Source of the DNA: Cladocopium goreaui
Taxonomy: Eukaryota; Sar; Dinophyceae; Suessiales; Symbiodiniaceae
DNA: 64,000 nucleotides
Reading direction: 5' to 3'
Assembly: GCA_947184155.2 (NCBI GenBank)
Contig: CAMXCT020001550.1
Coordinates: 7,501 to 71,500 of the forward strand
The translations under genes were made by a program, and so were the position numbers. This document shows, piece after piece, positions 1 through 13,900 of this stretch. Each line of letters opens with the position of its first letter. Position 1 is the first letter of the stretch. The notes under the pieces were generated by a model that worked only from the letters and a program-made list of their open reading frames with translations, was not told where the DNA came from and searched no databases.

Positions 1-2700
1 GATGATTGCTTGATATATCTTGATATTGCGTGGCAAACATCATGATCATATATCAATATATATCATATTCACTCCAAAACAAACTTACACATGTTCCCTT
101 GCCATCTATCACTGCTATCACCATGACTGCCATGCCAATGACCATCAGCTCAGCTCAGGAAGCGCCGGATACTTTGGTATCCGACATCTCTCCGAAGGCG
201 CTCCAAACAGGCGGACAGGCGGCTGCATGGAATTTCTGATGCTTGGTTGGCGGGGAAATTCGCCTGTCAATAGCTGCTGACAGAACAATTCTGTGTCAGT
301 TCGTCTCCAGAACTACTATGGGATGCCACCAACATGTGATCCTTGCTAACAGATCTAACAGACAATTTTCTACTAAATGGTGCTCAAGGAAGACCAAGGG
401 CTGGCCTGACATGTACAACTAAACTATTCAGAAATCATCCGAAAACATCATGGGGAGAGAGCGTCCTTCTCCCCCAAAAAAAGGGAAATCAACACGTATC
501 AACCTAACAACTGTACGCCGGTTCTTAGTGTGGCACAAATCACTTCGCATCACTTCGCATTCACTTTTGGTTTTCCATCTTCAAAAGGTAAATCAATGTA
601 AATCATCTATGCATGGGCCGTTTCCTTTTACGTGAAATTATCCATGACATAACAAAAATCACCTACAGCAGTATTTCTTCACGAATCCCTTCGCCGTTAA
701 GCGCACCCCGGCACCCCTGCAAAAACCCAGGGCTTTCATGGAGGGATTTACACATTTGACTGGAACTTAGACTTCATAAACTTAACATGAAGGGGGAGAT
801 GGGATTACCCTACTGTTCTTCGCCGCAAGCATCGCAAGCCTGCCCGGAAAACATGGCATGTTTTTTTCACCAAAATGTAAGATGAAGCTGCCAGCGCTGG
901 GATTGTTTGAGGATGGTGCAAATCAGTAGATCTAGGGCTACCCTACCATATTTTATCATATCTTATAATATTTTGAAACAAACCCCGCTGAGGATTGGGC
1001 TTCATTCCTTTGGAATGAAGATCTCATAGCGGTCAACTTGGACCGCCACATTTCTTCGTGGAAGCACACGCCCGTATTGGTCAAAGTCTGTCGGCCGCCT
1101 GTGTAGAACCAAAGGAGCGCTAGGGGAACTCAAGAGTGATATGGAACTTTCGAACAGGAAAGGTTAATTTTTCAGACCTGTAGAGCAGACTTGCTTTAAA
1201 ACCTGATATAATTTCTGTAACTGTAACTTGATAGGAACATCCGGCCATGCCACAACAATCACAATACTAGAGACTCTCCAGCAATCAAACATGGCAATGA
1301 AAAGCACATCTAGTTCGATGATTTTCCCAGCTACAACCCTCTGTTTAGTTCAGTGGTTTTCCAGCCAGCAACGTTTGATGGCACCGCTACGGGTTTTTCG
1401 CCAATTGGGGGACGACTTTGCAACAATAATCACCACCATCATTTTGAGGTTGGCCAGTCAGATCGAACTAGGAAGCCAAATGGTAAAAGTTTTCCACGAG
1501 GGTGTGTGTGTGTATGTATATATCATACATGTGTGCGTGAAATGATAAACATATATTTCCTATAACTTTGCATTTGATATATGATAAAAATCATGTATAA
1601 ATATATACATATATATGGATGTATGACCGGGAAAACGATGATATATGATATATATATATACATATAGCTAAATTAAGGGAATTCACCAACCTGAAGATAG
1701 CTTAACAAGGCCATTCGGATCCATTCAAGGATGATTTCCCTTCCTACGTAAATCATTCCAGTGACGTCACGGCGTGAGGTCATTGTAATTCAACCGTATA
1801 TGTGTAATATATAAATATCTTTAAATATAAATATATATGTATACATACGTAATACATACCTATATATATATATATGTACATATATATTGAAATACATCCT
1901 ATGGATCCAAACGCCTCCGGTACTTAACTCCCCAAATCATACCTCAAACACCCTCAAACACTTCCTAAGGTACTGGGATGCACATGGATGTATATTCTCA
2001 TTTCCCTCCACTATCTCTAAGCCCTCCAGCTGTGTGATGCTGTGTGTATATCTTCGTCAAGCAACGCGTCTGGATTCCGCGCTCCGTGCCCTCACAGTGA
2101 AGCTGCACTTGTGCCTTCCTGGCAGCCGTGGTCATGGGCAAATCTCTTGGTCTGCAGCAAAACGCACCAGGTTATCATCCCATCTTTGGAGCACATGGGG
2201 AACCGTGGGCCATTCAGACTTGGATCACCATTCACAAAAAAACAATGAAAATTGAGTTTTTCACAGAGACAGGGTGTCAGTATTTCCTGACAAATATTGG
2301 GGCCCTTATTGGGGGTTAAGTAAAGCTTTTCATGAACCAAGCCTGAATCAAATCTGTTGGACGGCTACCCTATGACTTATGAAATATATATATATATACT
2401 CTTCCAACCTGCTTTGAAGCTCCGGTCTTTATGAATGATTATATTACACTATAAGTAAAATTTGATATAGATGGCTAACCTGGAGGCATGCCTCACATGA
2501 TTGCATCATATGCTATAGCTGCTATAGTAATAATATGCCACGTACAAGTCTCAAAAAAAGTGTCAGAAAAAAAAGGCCGGCGAATGACCCACCAGTCGCC
2601 AAGCCTTGAATGATTGAAACAAATCCGAGTTGTATCAGCCCTCGCTAAGTTTTTCAAACATGTTATGTGTTTTGGATTTCAAAACATTTCAAAACCAGAT
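1..2700. other. Non-coding or unrecognised, downstream of gene A
   Basis: No supported exon. It contains short TA-rich runs (about 1500-1670 and 1800-1890) and otherwise mixed-composition sequence. Later gene A exons or the 3-prime UTR could lie here but cannot be told from intron. Open frames here are short and lack family motifs. Confidence 0.5.
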
Positions 2701-2701
2701 T

Positions 2702-2805
2702 TACCCTCTGGTTATTTAACATAGCTATGGAAATGGCCCATAGAAATAGATGATAAGCAGGATGATTTACATAGTAAACATCGTGATTTCCCATGGCTAC
2801 GTCAA
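2702..2805. mobile_element. TIR element, family 1, degenerate
   Basis: Left end TACCCTCTGGTTATTTAACA and ATAGCTATGG are intact. The right half is diverged. Confidence 0.5.
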
Positions 2806-2969
2806 AAATCACCACAGGCGAATGATCCCCCGGTGTTTTCCAAACATCGGCGCCTGAAAATCCTTGCCGTAGGGGCTCCCGTCCCAGGTGCAACAGCTTC
2901 CATGGCCTGGATCAATGGCCATGACTCAGGAACCGATTTATTGGAGGTACCTGCCATATATTTCAGGCC

Positions 2970-3069
2970 TACCCTCTGGTAAACTAACATAGCTATGGAA
3001 AATCACCGTTTTTAATGGGTAAATCCACTATGGCCAGTTTCAATAGCTATATTTGTTTACCAGAGGGTA
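2970..3069. mobile_element. TIR element, family 1 (TACCCTCTGG), intact
   Basis: About 100 bp, starts TACCCTCTGGTAAACTAACA and ends with the inverted copy TTTACCAGAGGGTA. The core carries the family sequence CTATGGAAAATCACC. Flanked on both sides by a similar GGTACCTGCCAT motif. Confidence 0.8.
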
Positions 3070-3765
3070 CCTGCCATCTATTTGAAGCTTATATATATAT
3101 ATACATTTATTTATTTATTTATTCATTTATTTATTTATTTGTATATAAGGCCTCTTTTTGAGGGAATATCCCCACAATTTTAGGATCCTGAAATTCCTAT
3201 TGAATAGACGTCATCAATTCACAAAGAATAATGGTGTTATGATAAAACCTGTTAGGATCCCAGAGATGGAACGATTTCGTGCACCCGGCCTGTCTCCGTG
3301 GGAACCACCTGAGCGGAGACAGGATACATTTTGGGCGATGAGTCATCGCCTCATGTGACGCCAGGATCCTGCAGTGTCTGATCCGCGTTCCAAGTGGCAC
3401 TATTGACTTCTACAACATTGCGGCTGCTCTCACTCCCAGTTCCTCAAGTCGGGCGGATATGGAGACCCACGGCCCACCGCAAAAAAAAGAGGATTCTCCT
3501 TCCAAAGTGTTTGAAACCACATAGCCAACAGAATATACAAGGCCATGAACACCACCAATTTGGTTGTTCATCGGTTTTTGGGGAACGAGTCTACTGTCAA
3601 TGCTCAATGCTTTGGACACTACCTTCTCTAGACCCAAAACAACTCATAAACATGGGACAAAACAGGAATGAAACTATGAGTTGGGCGCGCACATATCGAA
3701 ATAGAATCACGTTATTTACTTCATGGTTCATTCAAGTTCATTCATTCAAATACATACACGCATGC

Positions 3766-3767
3766 AA

Positions 3768-3800
<33 letters not shown>

Positions 3801-3850
3801 ATATATACAATTGTAAAATATATATAATATATATATATATGTATATAATT
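3766..3850. repeat. TA microsatellite
   Basis: Two (TA)n runs. Shorter TA runs recur across the window (for example at 4015, 19690-19755, 37490-37535, 41880 and 53055). Confidence 0.85.
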
Positions 3851-4705
3851 TGCATATTATACATATCGGTGCACAGTTGCCAGTTGGTCAGCCCACAGAC
3901 CCTGACCAAAGGTCGGCAAATCTTTTCTTTATCGTTGTCTGCTAGGGATTTTGATCCATCCAAATCAGACACATGAATCATGGTGCCAAACACAACTATC
4001 ACATTGTTGATTGGCATATATATATATATATATATACATATTTACCTCCATAATCTCTCCATTATATCCCCATAAACCGATTTGTTCCACCTCACATCAC
4101 CAGCCTGACTCCTGCCATTTTACCAAATAGCCACCTGACTCGGTTTCCCAAAAACCGTGGCAATCTTTACTGCAGGATAATCCGTTCAAGAGAAAAACTG
4201 TGAAATGTCTAGATCAAAAAAACATAGTATAGGAAAGATAGTGGTAAACTTGCCATGGTTTATCAAAATACTTAACATTCAAACATATTCAAACACTGAA
4301 ATGCGTCCACGATCGGCGACACCTCCTTCCGGCTGGTCCGTGATCGGCCTGGTGGCTGTCACATGCACCCCCCATCTTTTCGTCGAAAAACAGAAAACAA
4401 ACTCCCACTTAAACGAAGTCCATGACGGAATGGCAGTGAAGAATCTCACTCATGTGAGTCATTCAAAATACCCCAGTAGCCAGGCTGCCCATGAAATATG
4501 TTACGTTGGTTGAAAACGGGTTCCCAATCCTGGCTAGTTCATAATCCCCAGTGGACCCCCAGGAACGCAGAATTCTCGATTCAACAACTCAACAATGTTA
4601 TTTTGAACGGCTCATGCGATGTGTGGCGAAAAATTGGTCAGATAGGTCTCAACGATCTGGTTGGTCAGACGGTCAGACCCATCATTTTCTTTGATTCACA
4701 TATGG

Positions 4706-4817
4706 GGGGTTCTTAAGTCATGAGGAATGAGAAATCCCCAGTCGTCACCATGGTTGTTAACCTAAGTCATGGTCATGACGACTGGATGAGAACTGGGGGT
4801 ACTATGACTCAGGAAAC
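4706..4817. repeat. Dispersed repeat shared with 35.25 kb
   Basis: GGGGGGTTCTT, CTAAGTCATGGTCAT, GACGACTGGATGA and CAGGAAACCT occur here and at 35237-35344 in the same order, with diverged sequence between. Confidence 0.65.
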
Positions 4818-4872
4818 CTTCAAAGCATGCAACAATGTCTTGGTTTCAACTGGCCACCAGTGAAGTAGCTGC

Positions 4873-4913
4873 CTGCTGTTCTTCAGTGCTTGTTCTTGGA
4901 GGCGAACCATATC
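4873..4913 (-). CDS. Gene A exon: C-terminal coiled coil
   Basis: Reads DMVRLQEQALKNS (41 nt), continuing the heptads of MIRGMQK. Acceptor TTCAAG before G; donor GC in phase 2. It is the last exon placed. A possible terminal stretch, ARLEELGVRAAAML then stop, at about 3408-3455 on the same strand lacks an AG acceptor. Confidence 0.62.
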
Positions 4914-7900
4914 CTTGAAACCGCCGCGGCGGCAAAAGAACAGCTAACCTTTTAGCAAACACGTTGCAACATATCAGCATTATAATCAGCTACTGAAAAA
5001 ATAGAAGTTCAAATTGAGCAAGAAGTTTAACATAGCGCAACCACGAAACATTTGATCATTTCACCATGAAAACATTTCAGAGCTCACCACCTGAATGATC
5101 CACCTCGGGGTCGATTCTAATACTTTTATTCAGCCCACGACCAGAGGGAACAAAAACCTGATGCAATCCTCACCGGTGGTTCTGCAAACACTCACCGGTT
5201 ACAGTGATATCTTAAACTCATCTTGGATGCACCATACCCAATATGGATTCAACAAAGCCACATGTAAATTGCTTGGCTATATCTCCCACAGATATCTCAT
5301 CGATATCATGAAAATATGAGAGATAACTCGTTGATAAACCTGAATCGCCCGGAGTTGTCGCCCGGGATAATCAGAAAAAAGTATATACCCCCAAGATACC
5401 AAGTATTGATAGATTATGTTCCCAGTATACCGAGTATTCACATGATATCCGTAATATGATGCGTTATTATGTATGGTTCATTACAGTCAGTCCCGTTCTT
5501 TCATGCTAATATCCGGACCAAATCCCAAATATAACATAATAAGTGTGACAACCCAAATAGCTATTTAATTAACCAAAGTAGTTTTTTTCGCTTTGAGGAT
5601 GATCCCCCGTGCAGTTTCATCATTCCAGTAACGTGTGAAAAAAAATCCTCATCCATCCCAGGATGGCAATCCAATCCTACTTTTGACTATGATTGGTGTT
5701 GGAATTATTTATATCTATGTTCACTTGTAACAAAAATATGTAAATATGTACATATATATATATATGTATAGATGCATATGGCCATTCATATCCATTAAAT
5801 CATTGAGACGATTCCATTAAATCACAATTTTGACTGATCAAATCCAACTGACCAACTACCCTCTGGCAAACTCAGAGTTTGCTATTGAACATGGATATTT
5901 CGTCCGTTGATTTACTCATTAAGAACGATGATGTTCCATCGTTTTTTTCTATTACCAGAGGCAATTCGCCCATAAAAACCATGGATTTTCCACGAATTCG
6001 CCTTCTGCATCCCTCGGATCATCTTTCTTAGCTCCACCACATCCTGGATCGGGATCCATGTTCCGGAGAAAAAATATGGGGGTTTTAGCATCAAAACATC
6101 TAGCAGCTTCAGCAAAAAAAAACACAGTAAAAACACCTGTTTACCCAAAACAAACATGTTTTTTGTGTTCATGGTTCGTTATTGATCATATATGGTATAT
6201 CATATAGGTTTAACGTTTACCGAATAACAGGCATTAAGAGGTGTATTTTGCGCAACAAACCTATGGCCACACAAATAATTTTAAATACATGAGGTCGCCG
6301 CTGCTCAGCTGGGATTTAACATGTGTTTTTTCCACCATTCTCTTTTGCCTTCCAGGCATCTTGCAGGCATCTACATGCACGAGCAGCTTGCAAATGCCTT
6401 TCGAACCAGTTGCCAAATATTGCCAAATTGATCTTTCCATCAGTGGGATTTCACTATGAAAAATTGGGGCACCTATATATACCTATTCGAAAATCTCCTG
6501 TACATATGGTGGATATATTGGGATATATACAATAAGATGGTATCATCGAAATATAATGAGATACACAACCATCGGAAGCCTCAAGGAGAATCCCCAAAAT
6601 GTCGGATGGTGCTCATTTGGGTTCCACCTGACGGGTTATAACAATCCCTAAGCTACAAGTTGGCTAACCCTCTTTCAGCCTCTTCCAACGGTGGCGTTTT
6701 TAGAACCCCTCGATGTTCAAAATATTGATTTGTGACTCTGGATTCCTGAAAAGTGGGTGGCTTCAACAAAACCCCCAAACTAACTGTTCCAAACTGATCA
6801 AACTGCGGATCGTCCATCGTGGTCCCAGATGTCTCTACGGACTACGGACCCTTTTCTTTTCCGGATGACATGGAGCGAAACGTTGTCCCATTTTTGTTCC
6901 ACTACAATGGATGCTACCAAGCTTAGTTCCTGGGGTTTTGGGGTGGTAGCCGTCTGGTGGCCGCTGATCTGTTGAAGATTCATATCCATTCCGGTCCTTC
7001 CGTGTTTTTCTTGCTGCCCTTTGCATATTCATAAAATTCCTTAGAATCAGTAGGAATAATATGGAATATGATCATTGGACATTTCAGGACCCTAAAATAG
7101 AGGTACTGTACAAAAAGCACCATGGGGTATATCCTGTTGATGGCCATTGATGTCGGATTTTTCAAGGTGGCCTTAAATTGGGCATCACGACTCATCGCCC
7201 CAATCGCCACAACTGGAACGTCCCAAAAGAACTCGAGACATTTGAGGATTGTCCGATTGTCCATTTCCACCTTTGAATATCTTGAACATAGTCGTAAGCA
7301 TATTAGATAGGTCGACACATGTCAACACTCCTACCATTGGGCTGATATGGTAGGTTCTGGTACCAAAAAAGGCCGGCTCCTTCACGGTGGCAGTGTTGCT
7401 TCCCCGCAGCCTTGGAGCTCGAGTTTGGGAACGGAGCATTTGAGCCACGAAAAATGCTTGGGAAAGGCCTTCACTTCATTCAACAAATTGCTTGGTTGAA
7501 GGGAAAATTCAGAGGGTGAAACATGGTGAAACATGATGAAACATGGGTTGGGAATGGTTGGGATTGATTGACGGGTGATACTTTGCCAGTAGCTTTAGCA
7601 GCTATAACAAGAACATTGGTGAGATTCCCCATCCCAATTTGACCCTGAAATATCCTGAAATGATGAAGTACGCATGGGTCTGCCATGCTGATCCTGAGCA
7701 ACAGAGTATGCTGGAAGTGGAAGGAAGGAAAAAACAGTTTTTGAGAGTTTGAGAGCTGGTCGAAGGTGAAGGTTGCAGACAAAAAACGGCATCAAAGTAT
7801 GACTGGCACAAAGCTACACGTTTTTTCTCCAGGCCAACGGGTCAGGTGCTCGGTTCATGGATGTTAGCGGGCAAATGGATGTCCATGCTCCCCAAATATT

Positions 7901-10900
7901 GTAGTACAACATGGTTACCAGGGAAAAAACTACGATTTTGGGGTGGTTTATAACTTAAACTAATGTTTGAATATGTTTAAATGGTTTATGACATTGGGTT
8001 TACCACACCTCTATTTCGTGACGAAGTCAGAAGGGCCCCTGAAATATTCCCAATAAGGGACTCCAAAATCAACAGGTCCTCCAATTCTAAATCAGGGTTT
8101 CGATTGGGAGTACACAAAAAAAAAACTGACTATGAATTAGGAGTGTCGTCCCCCAAAACAATGCCAAACTGCGAGAAAACTTGATAGCCCCCCACCTGGT
8201 AAACCTGTAAAGCAATTTCACTAAAACTCTCGCGTCAACGTTGCCAAGCAGCCCCAGCACCACTTCCACAAACTCGTCGAAACTCATCGTTGGTTCCAAA
8301 CCAGACTTCGCGGAGCGAGAGTCCTGGCTGATCAACGTCCACCGGGGATCCCCCGGGGTCTTAAGCGACCCAGAGGAGCTTGCCTTGAAGCACGCGTCCA
8401 CCGTCTCCATTAGCGTCTCAGCATCCACACCTGCGTCGTGACAAATAGTCATAGCGGCTAATCATGGCTAAACATGGCTAGTAATCGTTGAGAATGGTCA
8501 ATAATAATAATAATAATGCTATTAATCATTATGATTACATAACAATGAATATTCATATATTTTCAACATACAGTGGGTGGAAGAAATCCTGCACAGGTTG
8601 ATATGTCACGGTTTATCCCATTATTATAGGGTTTCAAACTTTGGTGGCGCAGGAATTCGCAACCATCCACAATATTTCTGATCAACCACATTGTTTGGGT
8701 GCTGTTTTTTCAGCCAAAAACTTAATTATCTCAATGATCCAAATGAAATTCAATTATTGGGATCATGCCCGGATCAGCTGGTGACGACCAACCTGGCGAA
8801 TGGTGATAGCAATGGATGACCTCTCATGACCTTGTGAACCTTGAGGGCTTTGGACACTCGTTCAATGGTTTCTTTTTGCCCTCTCAAAACCAGTTTCAAG
8901 GGAACATCAAAAACCCATGGGGGTCCCGCGGCTTCCTGAGGTTTGACCCAACAAAAAAAACCAGGCAGCACCGTTGTTGGTTGCAAGGTCTAGGTATTGG
9001 CAGCACCGGGCCCGACGCCTATGAGTTTCAGGGATGACATGGCATGTTGGCCGCAAAGGATTGCAACCAATTCCTGGGAGCTCAGCAGTTTTGCTGGGAA
9101 AACTCACAAAAATGCCATGGGAATCCACAGGGAGTGCACCCTTGTTAAGCTACCCACCCTTTCAATGGAATTGGCCAGTGGGGTCCAACCTGGTCCAGCC
9201 CCTTTTTGGGGACTTTTGTTGAAAAGAATAAACATTCTCCGCTACCCCAGCCAGACTATTGACAAGACATCTCTCCATTCATTCATCCACTCTACTTAGC
9301 CATGTTATTGGCTAGCTGGTAGTTGGAACGAGAACATGTCCCAACCAGAACTGAGATAAACATTAACATGACTAATAAACACACACACGCGCACACACAC
9401 ACATATATATATATATATACATATGCATACTTATGTATATATATATATGTGCGTATACATATCACACAAATACATACATATATATATATATATATATGTT
9501 TGACTAAATATAAAAACATGTAATATATACATTAAATTATATATAAGTGTGTGTTAAATACATATTTATTGTATATATTAAATATTATATATTTATTATA
9601 TTTCATATATTTATATACTATGTTGTATTTGATAATATTAAGTTATTTTATATCAGATTATACTTTACTATATTATGTTATATTATGTTTTGTAATTTGA
9701 TATGATACATTAAAGATAAACTATTTATTATAAGTATATTTAAATATGATATATATATATATATTATATATAAATAATTATATATATGATATTACATATA
9801 TATATATAAATATTATATATACATAAATATGAATCACTCAATAAACAAATAATAGAATCGAATATACAACTGCGTATCTTTCATGGGTGAGCAAACCCAC
9901 TTAGCTAGGCTAACTCCATCATGTCGATTTTAGGCTCCTCTCATTTGAAATCATGTCATGTTATGTTACCATGTCATGTCGGCAAGGGTGGTTTATGGCC
10001 TAGCCACCTGGCCATATCCGAAATCAGAAATTTGCAGGCACGTTTTCACCCCCATGCTGTCCGGTCTTCGTTGGCCAGGACAGACAGTCATGGGTTCCTG
10101 GCCCCCTGCTGATGCCCTTTGATTCAGGGCTTTCCACACACACCAAGACGCTTGGGCACGATTTTGCGAACCAGAAAAGTGGTCCTCAATGTAGCGTGCT
10201 GCTTCCCACTGTGTTGTGTTGTGACATGGAACATGGTGCTCAAATGTCTGTGACGTTGCGTGGCTTGCTCCAACATAAAACCAAGGGAAGTTTCACGGCG
10301 CTCAGCGCAAGTTCCGCGGAAAAGGCCGATAACAGCAAACCACTGCATCAGAGTTTCCGGCTGTTCAGCAAGCAACCAACGACCGACAAACAAGGCTTGT
10401 AACGGCATGGTGCTGTTTCCCTCAGTGCTGGGTCGTGACATGGAACGGAGTGCGCAAATGTCTGTGTACATGGGTCGCGGGTGTCACCAATGAAGAGTGG
10501 CGTTTTGCTTGCTCCAACAAAAACCAAAGGAAGTTTCACGGCGTTCAGTACAATTTCCACTGAAGAAGGCTGACCAAAAAGCAAACCACTGCATCACAAT
10601 TTCCGGCTGTTCAGCAAGCAACCAACGACTGACAAAAAAGGCTGGTAACGGCATGGTGCTGTTTCTCTCAGCGCTTGGTTGTGCCTTGCTAGGTGAACAT
10701 GAATCGTGGATGGCACGTTGAAATCTGGGGATGAAAAATCTGTATACTGGCGAATTCTGAACATGTAATCTGGCGATGTCTGAAAGACTCTGCTTCTGCT
10801 GGAGAATTCTGATAAGAAACGTCTGGATGCTTGTGCGGAATCTGCTTCTGGCAACATGATGTCTGGGAAATGTTGAGAGTAATCCGGTTTTCGTGGTGGA

Positions 10901-13900
10901 CGCACCACCAAGCTTCCCCGGCACTTTCTTAGAGATCCGGGTGCATGAAAGACACACTTGGATATACCCCAAAGGGAGAGGATGAAATGAGATGAAATGA
11001 AATCATTTAATGTTATGTTACCATGTCATGTCGGCAAGGGTGGTTTATGGCTTAGCCACCTGGCCATATCCGAAATCAGAAATTTGCAGGCACGTTTTCA
11101 CCCCCATGCTGTCCGGTCTTCGTTGGCCAGGACAGACAGTCATGGGTTCCTGGCCCCCTGCTGATGCCCTTTGATTCAGGGCTTTCCACACACACACACA
11201 CATTTACAGATACACACACAAACATCATCGCACGCACACATGCGCATAGAATATATATATATATATATATCAAAGGTACCCTAGGGATCCCTAGGGTAAA
11301 GTAACATAGATGTGGAAAGCCAATGGTTTCCGCAGTGATTTCCCCCTGGGACGCCCTGCAGATCGTTGAATCCGGTCGGCGTCTCCCATAAATTGACAGA
11401 TGATATCGCTGACCCACTGCACCTTCACCGATTCCCTGGCATGGTGATTGAAGCAGCAAAAACCGATCTCCATAGGTTTTCAATGGGAAAGTGATGTACC
11501 CTCTGGCGATCTAAACGTTTGCCGAAAGTGGCCATGAAAAGGGGTACTGTTTAGTCATTTAATTGTCATCTAGACATGGGTAGTTTCCCATGATGGTTTT
11601 TGTATCAACATTTGGTCCCATTGGTCCCTGAGTGTAGGTTAACAAATTGTGTTGATTAAACAGATATTTGGTGATGTTCGAATGAACACAACAGGAAATA
11701 GTTAATCAATTATCGTTATCGAAATAGTTTGTTCATATGTTGATATGTTGGAAATAGTTCTCCACCTTTTGGCCATCCAAACATCCCAGAAGCTTGCCAT
11801 ACGGCCGGCCCCGTTTTACGAAGCCCAACCGGGGGGGGGCATCAATCTACTCATGTTGAGTGCCCAACAAAAACATGGCTGTTCAATAGCATAGATGGCC
11901 CATCTATGGCATAGGTACATTGAATGATTGGGAACGTTGATTACATCTTTCGTGTTTAAAACAACTTCTGGAATCCAAACTAAGGAAGTGGACGCCGACC
12001 TGGATCAGCAAATCCTGCTTGATGGCTGGTCCACAGCCAATCCCAGCTATGGTCCAAAAAAGAAAACATTACCCTCTGGTAAATTAAGATAGACCGCGGA
12101 AAAAACCTTGTTTTTTGTGGAAACTCACCTTCCAACCCCTATTCTGCTGGGGTCAAAATGTTAATTTACTGGAGGGTAGATCTCCATATTGGGATGAATT
12201 GTTGGGGGCTGCCTCTCGGCCATGGCCACCGTGCTGATCACTTCGACCACAATTCCAACCAAGATGTTCATCAGAGTGATGGCCTGGTTACGCATCAAAA
12301 ATGATGATATGGAATATACCTAAGGTAGCATGGGAATAATGAGATATATAATGACATATATCAACACATAAAAACAATGGAATATCATTGGCTAAATGCG
12401 CACACGCACATATATATATAATGGGAATTAATGGGATGAATACTGTTGATACAATGGAATATCATTGGTATCATGAATGCTATAGAAAATATCATCAAGA
12501 TTCATCAACACCAGTGGAACGGCCTTTAAGGGCCTTAAGCATCAAACATGGAGAAGGAAGTCAATTTCCAGGGTGCCCCAGACATTGCCCCTGACAGCTG
12601 TAAAGAAATGATAAAACCTACCCTCTGGTAACCTAACGTGGCTATGGAAAATCACCATTATTATTAATGGGTAAATCGACTATAAATGGCAATTTTCAAT
12701 AGCTATGTTAAATTACCGGAAGGTAAGGTCAAGATGTGATCGATTCTCCACATTCCTGCAAAGGTATGCAACACACAGGGATGATCCTGCCATTGCATGG
12801 CATGGTTCACCATAGATTGATCGCTGCACACAATCAATCATAGGATGTCAATAGATGTGGATACCCCACAATAACTCTGTCCAGATCTATATGGCAATTG
12901 GCAAAGTTGTACCAAACAATGGAACATATTTTACAAATCAAGTTTTGCCAGATCGTGGGACGTCAACTAGGACTCTATTCCAACCCAATCTGCTTGTATG
13001 GCAACAAAAACGATCAAGTCATAGTTCGCCCCATCGGTCATCGGTGCCAGGTCACATTGATAAACATCACGCAGTAGACAGATACCAGGTGGAACCACAG
13101 CTTTTCTTTCCAGAGCTCGTTCTTGGCCGAAACAACTTGAGCGACTGGGACCGGTGGTCATCCGAAAACGCAACCATTTTTCGAAGCAACCAATGCAAAT
13201 AATACAGCACCCCTAACAAAATATGTTTGTCAAAGCACAACAAATCTAGGATCATGGATTTCTCGATGATGTTTCCACACCATTTCCGTTTTCGACTTCT
13301 TGTGGGCGGCAAAAACTGCACCGAAAGTCATCCAAGTCGTCCCGCTGGCCCATCTCCGGGCGGGAATTGAACTTTGCGAACTTTCTGCCATCTTTCTGGG
13401 GGCTGCAATATGCTGCCATATACTGTATATATATATATATATCATAGAAATTCAAAGAAGTCTAGGCATAGTCTATTAGGAGATATTAGGAGGCTATATG
13501 CTATAGTTTCGGGGGAATTGAGACATACCTACCCCTGTTTGGAATCCAATGCAACCTCAGGAGCTACTTGTACTGTGCCCCCCCCCAAAAAAAAACATGG
13601 AATTTAGATTGCATCCCAGGTCCCATCTCTTTGTGAGAGCTTCTAACTCAGTACGAAACACTCACAAAACTAATAATGAACCTCAAGATCTACCCAGCAC
13701 ACAACTTTTGCTCTCTCCCCTTCTCTTGTTCCCTCTCTCTCTCTCTCAAACATCATCGTCTGCATGTGTTAAACACATCAAAAAATGCTGCTTTACACGG
13801 CTAAATTTGGATTTGCACGGGAGCCCTTTCCCCCGTCTCCCCAAAAAACAACTCATGATTCCCATTTTTTTCTGTTCATAGATTTCATACGGGCAATTCG

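Noticed and set aside
3408-3460. Candidate terminal exon of gene A (ARLEELGVRAAAML then stop)
   Set aside because: Helical and in the right place, but the expected AG acceptor is absent; left out of the gene model.
12994-13040. Candidate S6 lead-in exon of gene A (LIVFVAIQ with a GC donor)
   Set aside because: No AG acceptor upstream and only weak similarity to MYFVMFIN in gene B.
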